DNA from: Bdellovibrio sp.
GTDB lineage: Bacteria > Bdellovibrionota > Bdellovibrionia > Bdellovibrionales > Bdellovibrionaceae
DNA length: 46,494 nt
Direction: 5' to 3'
NCBI GenBank assembly: GCA_014376435.1
Contig: JACMRL010000030.1
Span: 1 to 46,494, forward strand
Below the pieces are notes generated by a model. The model was not told the origin of the DNA and ran no database searches. It saw only the letters and a list, made by a program, of their open reading frames with translations. Positions 39,702-46,494 of this stretch are shown piece after piece. The number at the start of each line of letters is the position of its first letter. The first letter of the stretch is position 1. The translations under genes were made by a program, and so were the position numbers.

Positions 39702-40703
39702 ATGGCAATTAATGATCAACAAAAATTGTACAAGGATTTGGAATTAAAAAAATTCCAACCCATCTACTTTTTGTTTGGTGACGAGCCTTATCTTTTAAAT
39801 CAATGTACGCATCGGTTTAAATTTTCCGTGCTAGATGAAAACACAGTTGATTTCAATTACTCACTTTTTTATGCCGCCGATGCAGATGTCACGAATATTA
39901 AAGACGCGGTTGAGACTTTGCCAGTGTTTACTTCGCACCGTTTAGTGATTCTTAAAAATGCGCACGAGTTAAAAGATTCTGAATTGCTAGAGCTTCAACC
40001 GCTATTTGATAATCCAGTTGAATCGACCGTCTTTGTTATTCTGGCTGAAAAAGTTGATAAGCGGAAAAAAGCGATTAAAACTTTATTAGATAATGCTTTC
40101 TGCGTAGAATTTAAAAAACCTTACGATAATCAAGTGCCGCAGTGGATTTCGTACCTTTGCCAAAACATCAATTTAAAAATTTCAACTGAAGCCATTCATC
40201 GTTTGCACCGCTTGGTCGGAAATAATTTAACTGAATTGGAAAATCAAATTTCCAAAATCCAAGATTATATCGGCGATCGAACACAAATTGAGCTAACCGA
40301 CGTTAATTCAGTGGTTTCTTTTAGCCGGGAAGAAAGCGTTTTTGATTTTACTAAAGCCATCGGCCAAAAAGATCGTGTAAAAGCACTCGAGCAATTAGTG
40401 AGTCTCATGGATCAAGGTCAAAACGAAGTAGCCATCATCAGCTTACTAGCCCGTCATATGCGTTTATTGTTAACCGTTAGATCGGGCATGGATCAAGGAA
40501 TTGGCGGCGCTAAATTAGCAAGCCTTGCACAAGTGCCCAGTTACTTTATCGAAAGCTACTGTGACCAAGCACGCATTTGGCCAATTCGTAAAATTGAAGA
40601 AGCCATCAGCGTTCTGCACGAGACCGATAAGGCGTTAAAATCTTCGCCACTTTCTTCACACATTTGGCTAGAGAATATGGTTCTTAAGTCTTGTTCATTA
40701 TAA
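39702..40703 (+). CDS. holA: DNA polymerase III delta subunit
   Basis: The 333-residue clamp-loader subunit opens the beta sliding clamp. It matches HolA: PIYFLFGDEPYLLNQC at about 19-34, ETLPVFTSHRLVILKNAHEL near 76-95, then a lid domain and a C-terminal helical collar (LASLAQVPSYFIESYCDQAR). It starts 19 bases after lptE and is expected to be co-transcribed with it. Confidence 0.92.
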   Translation: MAINDQQKLYKDLELKKFQPIYFLFGDEPYLLNQCTHRFKFSVLDENTVDFNYSLFYAADADVTNIKDAVETLPVFTSHRLVILKNAHELKDSELLELQPLFDNPVESTVFVILAEKVDKRKKAIKTLLDNAFCVEFKKPYDNQVPQWISYLCQNINLKISTEAIHRLHRLVGNNLTELENQISKIQDYIGDRTQIELTDVNSVVSFSREESVFDFTKAIGQKDRVKALEQLVSLMDQGQNEVAIISLLARHMRLLLTVRSGMDQGIGGAKLASLAQVPSYFIESYCDQARIWPIRKIEEAISVLHETDKALKSSPLSSHIWLENMVLKSCSL

Positions 40704-40855
40704 ATTCTAGTTTTTAAATGTGTTGCCCAGTTTCGATTAAATGAAGCCTAAAAATAAGTTTGTGATTGCTTCTTAAATTATAGTGTTTCAATTTAAGCGC
40801 CTCATTCCGCGACAGATCGCTTCACATAGCGTACAAACGTTGTATGCCGTGACTT

Positions 40856-40872
40856 AAGTCTTAAGCCGTAAA
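40856..40872. repeat. 17-bp repeat, left copy
   Basis: AAGTCTTAAGCCGTAAA matches 44050-44066 (AAGTCTTAAGACGTAAA) with one mismatch, in direct orientation. The two copies bracket the abiE fragments, the ATPase and the decayed transposase. Confidence 0.4.
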
Positions 40873-40911
40873 TAAGTTTTTAAGTTTGATCAATATCAGG
40901 TCGAGACCGAG

Positions 40912-41277
40912 GTGAAAAACGGAAAAGTTTCGTATAAATCTAAAGCGTTCAATCAGACTGTTGTTGATTTGGTTCGATATGTTAAAAAATCAGCAGGTCT
41001 GTCACATGTTGCGACCGTCATCTTAGAAATGAAAGACAAGATCAACGCTAAAAAACTTCCTGCAATCGCCGAAATTCATAACGACACGCCGCTTGTTCAA
41101 CGTGTAGGATATTTACTAGAAAAATTTGGCGGAAAGTCTGAACAACCCCTGCTACGATGGCTTAAAAACAGAGAAGTTTATCTTGTTAAACTAAATCCAA
41201 GCTTGAAGGTAGGCAAAAAAAATATTCGTAAATGGGCGATTAATCTTAACTCAAATGTTGAACCGGATGAAGTATGA
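40912..41277 (+). pseudogene. abiEi: C-terminal fragment of AbiEi-type antitoxin
   Basis: A 121-residue frame starting with GTG. Its sequence fits the C-terminal half of AbiEi antitoxins: TVVDLVRYVKKSAGLSHVAT (the E/T-x-x-DLVRY helix), PLVQRVGYLLEKFG and a final WAINLNSNVEPDEV. Normal AbiEi proteins are about twice as long or more and start with a winged-helix domain, which is missing here. No coding continuation is seen upstream of 40912. It overlaps the abiEii fragment by ATGA, the native arrangement of type IV abiE operons. The locus is therefore probably dead, although the fragment could still bind AbiEii. Confidence 0.65.
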
Positions 41278-41696
41278 TAAGTAAAGAATATATTCAAGCT
41301 TGGAAAAGCACAGCACCCTGGAATTATGATGCGCAGGTTGAGCAAGACTTAATAATGAGTCGCGCACTTTGCGAGCTTTATTCTGAACCAAAGATCAAAG
41401 AGACCCTCGCTTTTCGCGGAGGAACTGCGCTACAAAAAATATTCTTTTCGAAGTCAACACGCTACTCAGAAGATATTGATCTTGTACAGATTCCGAAAGA
41501 AAAAATTGGATCTGTGGGGGCTTCGTCTAATGACGAAGGCTTGAAGCGTGTCAACGTAGCCGTTGGAATGGGCTTGGGCGGCAACGGTGCACGTGACATT
41601 GCTTACATAAACGCAGAGAGCGCAGCTAAAGACCTAAAAATCAAAGAGCTTGAACTTCGTCTTGAGAAAATCGAAAAAGCTCTCAACTCAAAATAA
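41274..41696 (+). pseudogene. abiEii: AbiEii fragment joined to an adhesin-like coiled-coil tail
   Basis: A 140-residue chimera. Residues 1 to about 78 are the start of an AbiEii nucleotidyltransferase toxin: LAFRGGTALQKIFF with GGT at 49-51 and STRYSEDIDLVQI with Asp67 and Asp69. From about residue 82 the sequence changes completely to NVAVGMGLGGNGARDIAYIN and a charged heptad-like coiled coil KDLKIKELELRLEKIEKAL. This tail resembles the C-terminal end of tail-fibre/adhesin proteins like the one at 44.1 kb. The join near nucleotide 41515 looks like a deletion or recombination joint. The toxin lacks most of its length. Confidence 0.65.
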
Positions 41697-41770
41697 AAGT
41701 AACTCGTGAGAAAATGATGAATGCACTGTTTTTTTGAAAATCAGCATAGCCAATCCATAAAAGCAGTAAG

Positions 41771-42919
41771 CTAGAGAATGGCTCCTTGCCATAGTTCTTT
41801 TAGAAAATCTTGGTAGTGTAAAAGTTCAATTCCGTTTTCTATACGGCGAAATGGGTCTCTGGATATAAGGTAAGTTTTTTTCAATTTTAGATCGTCCTGT
41901 AAAGCCAAAAGGCTTTTTAGGTCCGAGCTTTGCACTTTTTGAGTCGATTTAAATTCAAAAGCAATTTCCTTATTGGCCACCAAATCGACTTCGTATTCGC
42001 CTCGTTGAGTTCGCCAATAGCTTAACGTGTCCTCATCGAGCTGTTCCGAATAGCTTAAGTAGGCTCTAAATTCGTTATATAAAAACTGTTCAAATAATTC
42101 TCCAAATAGTTCTGTAGAACTGCTTATTGATTTTATTTGCCTTAGGGAATTTACAATTCCGGCGTCGAAGAAATAGAACTTGGGCTTGGTTGTTACTTTT
42201 CGGCCTTTTTTTATTTTTAGTGGCTTTAGCGAAGTGCCAATTAAGGTATCTTCTAGTAAATGAAAATATTCTCTGACAGTTCTGCTGGGCACTTGGCTTT
42301 CACTGCCAATAGTTTCGAAATTAAGTTGGCGCGTATTGCAGCTTGCAGCGACTTTTAGATATCTTGAAAAGCTTGCAATATTTCTGGCTAAAGCTTCGGC
42401 TGCGATTTCTTCTTTAAGATATGTCCCGACATAGTCCTTTAGATCCCGAAAAGGGTCGGTAGAGGTGTAAATAGGCGGAAGCGTCCCATACAACAGAATT
42501 TTATTTAAATTAAATGTATCAAGTTCGGCACTTACAAAAGGAAACATATGACGCACCCTAAGTCGTCCTCCTGTCAATCCGGTATGGGTTGTACGCAGCT
42601 TTTTAGCACTGCTTCCAGTTAGGACAAAACGAACTTTTTTTTCCTCAATAAGAGCATGAACTTCGTCCATAAGGACGGGAAGCTTTTGGATCTCATCGAT
42701 AAGAATAAGTTTATCTTTTTCTAATAAACTCTTTCGCAAAAAAGAGGGGTCTTGGGATAATCGAGTATAAATATCGGCATGAAGCAAATTAAAAGTCTTA
42801 TCAAATTTAATTTGAGTATTTAAAAATGTGGTCTTACCAGTTTGCCTGGGGCCCAGCAGAAGAACGCTTTTGCGCTCGAGATCTTTCTTTAAACTAAGAA
42901 TTCTTTTAATATCTTCCAT
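41771..42919 (-). CDS. AAA ATPase with DUF4143 domain
   Basis: A 382-residue ATPase of the AAA_14-DUF4143 type: Walker A LLLGPRQTGKTTF at about 20-32, Walker B KLILIDEIQKLP near 69-80, a sensor-like FVLTGSSAKKL at about 98-108, a winged-helix-like middle and a C-terminal nuclease-like EVDLVANKEIAFEFKST (PD-(D/E)XK-type D..ExK pattern). Members are common in mobile regions and often suspected in defence or addiction, with no proven general function. Two 31-bp operator-like repeats lie upstream of its ATG. Confidence 0.82.
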   Translation of the reverse strand: MEDIKRILSLKKDLERKSVLLLGPRQTGKTTFLNTQIKFDKTFNLLHADIYTRLSQDPSFLRKSLLEKDKLILIDEIQKLPVLMDEVHALIEEKKVRFVLTGSSAKKLRTTHTGLTGGRLRVRHMFPFVSAELDTFNLNKILLYGTLPPIYTSTDPFRDLKDYVGTYLKEEIAAEALARNIASFSRYLKVAASCNTRQLNFETIGSESQVPSRTVREYFHLLEDTLIGTSLKPLKIKKGRKVTTKPKFYFFDAGIVNSLRQIKSISSSTELFGELFEQFLYNEFRAYLSYSEQLDEDTLSYWRTQRGEYEVDLVANKEIAFEFKSTQKVQSSDLKSLLALQDDLKLKKTYLISRDPFRRIENGIELLHYQDFLKELWQGAIL

Positions 42920-42941
42920 TAATGCAGAATAACACCTGTTT

Positions 42942-43004
42942 ACATATTCCGCAACAACTCTGCGATATATGTAACATATTCCGCAACAACTCTGCGATAT
43001 ATGT
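42942..43004. repeat. Tandem 31-bp palindromic repeats upstream of the ATPase
   Basis: Two identical 31-base units at 42942-42972 and 42974-43004, separated by one A. Each has inverted arms ACATAT...ATATGT and CGC...GCG around the centre AACAACTCT. They lie 23-85 bases upstream of the ATPase start codon. They look like a duplicated operator; the 32-base period is about three helical turns. Confidence 0.8.
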
Positions 43005-43113
43005 TAAGCTATTGAATTCCTTTACTAAGTTTCGCAAAACACGAGACGTCGCTGCGTGTTGCCCAAGTAATTGATGTTACCCAAATGACTCATTTTAAAA
43101 CGTTTATTTGAGT

Positions 43114-44051
43114 TCATGTTGCTTTAATCTGCCGAAGCTTTTCTTCTTCTTCAGGGTAGGTTTCGCATTCCATCAGCCGCTGATACGGTGTTTTTGGTTT
43201 ATCGTACTTCTTTTTAAACTTAGAACCTTCGCGGTCTTTTGAAATTAATTTCATCTGCGGCATAAAATAATTATGCAGCTTTCCCCAGACTTCGTAAATT
43301 TCATTCATCAATGGGATTAATGTTGGATCTTCGATTCTAACGTGACCAAACACACTGCGAACAAACGTATTATTCTTCTGCTCTACATGACATTAATCAT
43401 TTGATTTTCCAGATCTTTCTATAGCCACATCGACACCCTTTGCATCTTTAAACTCTTGCACTAAAAGATGATTTATAGATTCGATCCCGTTGTCAAAAAA
43501 TAAAGATCGCATCAAAAACGGTAATCGGCTACTTAAGACTTTTAGTATTTTGACGACTAACTCAGCGTTCTTACCGTAAATCCCGCTACCCAATCGTAGC
43601 TGGTCAGCCATTCTTCTAAAATAGATTTTAAACGCTTACTGCAAGGGTACCCAGATAACTTCCAAAGCTGAACTAGGTGATGCTTGTCAAAGTCAGTGTA
43701 AGTATTCTTAGGCCCACGTTTTTGTTTTATCTCTTCAATGACAATAGCACCGCGAAGCTTTCTGATTAAACTTTTTCGATACATTTTGTGAATGCCAAGC
43801 TTTGGAAAAATGACTGCTTCAATTTCAAGTAATATGCCCATCTTTTCTTTTTTAGTCTCTAGCCAGTTGTAGCGAAGGGCCAACTGGTAAAAGACAGCAT
43901 CCTTGCTATCTTGGTCGAAAACTTCACTCCCGGTTAAAGTTATAGACCAAAGTTTAGTACCATTTTCGGTAACAGTAATTACCAGGCAATTCGTCATGGT
44001 CTCAGATTGGGTCACTTTGGTAATATTTATTTCTGGGCAATTCGTACTCAA
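43114..44051 (-). pseudogene. Decayed DDE transposase (ISNCY-like)
   Basis: Fragments of one transposase in order along the minus strand. 44051-43557 reads the N-terminal part (LALRYNWLETKKEKMGILLE, then KRGPKNTYTDFDKHHLVQLW and YPCSKRLKSIL). A frame change and missing block of the catalytic core follow. 43611-43393 reads FFDNGIESINHLLVQEF. A TAA interrupts the usual N-D-N sequence, and the same frame continues with CHVEQKNNTFVRSVFGHVRI then MKLISKDREGSKFKKKYDKP, ending at 43114. At least one stop, one frameshift and a deletion make it inactive. No terminal inverted repeats were recognised. Confidence 0.7.
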
Positions 44052-44066
44052 GTCTTAAGACGTAAA
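44050..44066. repeat. 17-bp repeat, right copy
   Basis: AAGTCTTAAGACGTAAA, one mismatch from 40856-40872. It lies between the decayed transposase and the adhesin start. Confidence 0.4.
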
Positions 44067-44096
44067 GTCTTTCAACAGATTATCCGATAAGTAAAC

Positions 44097-46494
44097 ATGC
44101 ATATCTGTTTAGGTTTGACCACCTATTTAAAGAAATTCTTTTTTCTTTTGACGCTTGTTATATCAAGCGTATTTTCTGCGTCCATCGCGGTTGCCGCGCC
44201 GAAATTAATTTCATTTCAAAGTAAAATCTACAAGCCTGACGGTACTCCGCTAGAGGCTTCGTCCGTGCAGTTTAAGTTTTCTTTGATGAACCCATTATCG
44301 ACGTGCGTGATTTATTCAGAGACTTTTTCGAATGTAGATTTATCAAGCTCAAGCGGTAGTGTTGTTTTAGCCTTAGGTGATCCGGTCAAAGCGGTACGCA
44401 GTTACCCGACCTCAGGCAGCATGAAATGGTACGACGCTTTTAATAACACCACACCCACTTACACATGTCAGACGACCGGAACTTTTTCACCCACGTTGCT
44501 TGATAACCGCCGACTGGTGATGCAGTTCAATGATGGTGGCGGAAGTGGTTGGCAAACATTGCCCCCGATGGATATCAATAGCGTACCTTTTGCGATGTTC
44601 GCTGAGCTGGCAGAGACTGTGCCAGCTAGCGGTATTTTACAAGGCGGGGCAACACCGGGCCAAGTATTAAAGTGGACGGGTACCAGCTGGGCAGCATCCA
44701 CGGATAACTCTAATGCTGGCGGCGTCAGTAACGTCAGCAGTGCTACTAGTTATTTATCTGTAGCTAACGGCGGAACAGCGCCTGTATTAACCATCAACGT
44801 CGGTACAGGCATTAATACGGTTGCGGCGGGCGATGATGCACGTATTACCGGAGCCTTTCAATCAGCGACCAGTTTAAGCGGAGATCTAACGGGAACTTTA
44901 CCGAATGCCACGATTGCGGCGGGTGCGGTGACAAACTCGAAAATCACTTCGATGGCGTTTAGTAAGTTAATAGGTATTCCTACGACACTTTCAGGCCATA
45001 GCATCACGATGACATCATCTGATATCACGACAGCTTTAGGATACACGCCGGGAAATGGCAGCGGTCTGGTATCAAGCGTGTCTGCTGATACAACTTCGGG
45101 TAACCCAATTACGGTAGGTGGCTCAGCTTCGGCAAAAACAATTAATTTACCAAAATCAACAGCTTCAGCAAACGGGTACTTAGCGTCGGGCGATTTCACA
45201 ACGTTTTCTAGTAAGTTAAATGCGAATCAAACAGCTATCGAAGCGGCACTTGGTTATGTACCTGTAGCTTCAGGTTTAACTTCTAGTTATATATTTGTAG
45301 GTAACGCATCAAATCTAGCCGTGGGAGTTCAACTTTCTGGTGATGCGACGATTTCAAATACGGGCGTGTTATCTTTAGTTAATTCAGGCGTCGGTGTCGG
45401 TACCTACTCAAAAGTGACAGTTGATTTAAAAGGTCGTGTAACCGCATCCGGAGTTTTAAACTCAGGCGATGTGACTACGGCTCTAGGTTACCTGGCTGCG
45501 AGTTCTATTAACAGTGTTCAAACTTTAACAGCTAGAGTTGCAACCACGGCCAATATTGCACTAACAGGCACCCAAACAATTGATGGCGTTGCAGTCATAG
45601 CGGGTGATCGCGTTTTAGTTAAAAATCAAACCACTCAATCGCAAAATGGTATTTATGTTGCGGCCGCAGGCGCTTGGGCGCGTGCTTCTGATTTAGATTC
45701 TTGGGCAGAAGTTGTGGGTTACTCGTCGACAATTTCTGAAGGCGCAGCTTGGGCTGGAATGAATTTCGTTTCGATGGAGACCGTCGTGGGCACGATTGGA
45801 ACAACAGCTATTAGATGGAGTTCTAACGGAAGCGGATCAGCAACGTCTAGTAATACGGCGGTGGGCTTATCTGCATTGAACGCAAATTCGACTGGAAATT
45901 CTAATGTGGCATTTGGAAGCTCGGCATTAAGCCTTAATAACACCGGTACGGGTAATACCGGCGTCGGCGGATATGCGCTTGGAAACAACACCAGTGGCAG
46001 TTATAATGTGGCTATAGGCTATGCTTCAATGAACAGCGGAACAACAGGCGGTTCCAACACCGCGGTAGGTTTCGGTGCCGCAAACGCTACAAACACAGGT
46101 GAGGCCAATACGGCTTTTGGCGCGAGCGCGCTGTCTTCAAATCGTGGACGTGGAGAATCAACTGCGATCGGTTTTGGTTCAATGCAAAATGCCGACAATG
46201 CGGGTACCGCGGTAATAACTTATAACACTGCAATCGGCGCTTATTCATTAAAAGGACACAGTTCCGCTTCTTTAAATACGGGAGTAAGAAACACAGCACT
46301 TGGCCATTCAGCTTTATTTACGACAACAATCGGTTCAGGAAATATCGCTGTCGGATACAACGCAGGGTCAGCAATTACATCTGGCGATAATAACGTGGTC
46401 ATTGGTTCTAACACGGGTTCATCGATTGCAGCTTTATCAAATAATATTTTAATTGCAGACGGTGCGGGTAACGAAAGAATTCGCGTAAATTCTA
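44097..46494 (+). CDS. Large secreted tail-fibre/adhesin-like protein (partial)
   Basis: The frame is open from the ATG at 44097 to the window edge, 799 codons. Residues about 12-36 are a long signal sequence (KKFFFLLTLVISSVFSASIA). The next 150 residues are a globular domain (ISFQSKIYKPDGTPLEAS ... INSVPFAMFAELAE). After that come Ser/Thr/Gly/Ala-rich repeats with recurring TTALGYTP/TALGYLA segments. From about residue 580 there is a left-handed-roll head of NTAVG/NVAFGSSAL/NTGVGGYALGN units, as in trimeric autotransporter heads and phage tail-fibre proteins. A C-terminal intramolecular chaperone (S74) is expected past the edge but not visible. Its role is probably surface adhesion. The ATG has no strong ribosome binding site. 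Confidence 0.8.
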   Translation, partial: MHICLGLTTYLKKFFFLLTLVISSVFSASIAVAAPKLISFQSKIYKPDGTPLEASSVQFKFSLMNPLSTCVIYSETFSNVDLSSSSGSVVLALGDPVKAVRSYPTSGSMKWYDAFNNTTPTYTCQTTGTFSPTLLDNRRLVMQFNDGGGSGWQTLPPMDINSVPFAMFAELAETVPASGILQGGATPGQVLKWTGTSWAASTDNSNAGGVSNVSSATSYLSVANGGTAPVLTINVGTGINTVAAGDDARITGAFQSATSLSGDLTGTLPNATIAAGAVTNSKITSMAFSKLIGIPTTLSGHSITMTSSDITTALGYTPGNGSGLVSSVSADTTSGNPITVGGSASAKTINLPKSTASANGYLASGDFTTFSSKLNANQTAIEAALGYVPVASGLTSSYIFVGNASNLAVGVQLSGDATISNTGVLSLVNSGVGVGTYSKVTVDLKGRVTASGVLNSGDVTTALGYLAASSINSVQTLTARVATTANIALTGTQTIDGVAVIAGDRVLVKNQTTQSQNGIYVAAAGAWARASDLDSWAEVVGYSSTISEGAAWAGMNFVSMETVVGTIGTTAIRWSSNGSGSATSSNTAVGLSALNANSTGNSNVAFGSSALSLNNTGTGNTGVGGYALGNNTSGSYNVAIGYASMNSGTTGGSNTAVGFGAANATNTGEANTAFGASALSSNRGRGESTAIGFGSMQNADNAGTAVITYNTAIGAYSLKGHSSASLNTGVRNTALGHSALFTTTIGSGNIAVGYNAGSAITSGDNNVVIGSNTGSSIAALSNNILIADGAGNERIRVNS

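Noticed and set aside
42942..43004. CRISPR array
   Set aside because: Only two units, separated by a single base, so there is no spacer; it is an operator-like duplication.
44468..46299. Several minus-strand frames opposite the adhesin
   Set aside because: They mirror the repetitive plus-strand gene, which is open from 44097 to the edge; proline/alanine/valine-rich shadows.

Overview
The window reads as AT-rich chromosomal DNA of a Gram-negative bacterium. The best guess is a member of the Bdellovibrionota (Bdellovibrio/Pseudobdellovibrio type). The reasons are an LptE lipoprotein, several lipoproteins and outer-membrane proteins, a secreted HNH-type nuclease, a DUF4105 envelope protein, a SerA plus class V aminotransferase plus PurA operon, and a giant tail-fibre/adhesin-like gene at the right edge. 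This taxonomic guess is an inference from gene content; no rRNA is present.

Layout. 1-9.2 kb: envelope and metabolic genes (unknown protein with a tiny coupled ORF, secreted nuclease, CapA-like protein, radical SAM/SPASM protein, OmpV-like protein, thiolase with a TetR-type operator, YheU, CvfB-like RNA-binding protein, MntH). 9.2-16.5 kb: 1-Cys peroxiredoxin coupled to a cysteine-synthase-like enzyme, small secreted and membrane proteins, YaeQ, FKBP next to a broken DNA-methyltransferase fragment, and a TPR-GNAT fusion. 16.5-21.5 kb: a light-damage/flavoprotein cluster (FeS-BCP-type photolyase, FAD oxidoreductase and CRY-DASH-type photolyase in one overlapping operon, with a second FAD oxidoreductase convergent to it) driven from a promoter buried in a perfect 14-bp inverted repeat. 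21.6-26.2 kb: DUF429-like, MAPEG, small zinc-ribbon, DUF2461, RlmN, a family 2 glycosyltransferase and a lipoprotein.

26.3-34.5 kb is an accessory region that I read as serial insertions at a tRNA-Glu gene. Copies of the tRNA 3' end plus flank (13, 17 and 24 bp exact) lie in direct orientation at about 26.28, 29.00 and 31.27 kb, and the source copy is at 34.49 kb. They cut the region into three cargo segments: (A) a MerR regulator fused to a bacterial DNA polymerase III alpha-like core, plus a HigBA toxin-antitoxin pair; (B) a winged-helix regulator with twin palindromic operators coupled to a nucleotidyltransferase (a likely toxin-antitoxin or defence pair), a nonsense-disrupted GNAT and a P-loop kinase; (C) a lipoprotein, a DUF4105 outer-membrane protein and decayed remnants including a tyrosine-recombinase C-terminus. 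The MerR-PolIII-alpha fusion is the strongest candidate for something undescribed.

34.5-40.7 kb: tRNA-Glu, tRNA-Lys, a HAD-family protein, the aminotransferase-serA-purA operon, then divergent lptE-holA. 40.9-44.1 kb is a second scrambled patch: an abiEi fragment, an abiEii fragment spliced to an adhesin-like coiled-coil tail, an AAA/DUF4143 ATPase with duplicated 31-bp operator-like repeats, and a decayed transposase. From 44.1 kb to the end runs a large secreted tail-fibre/adhesin-like protein that is cut by the window edge.
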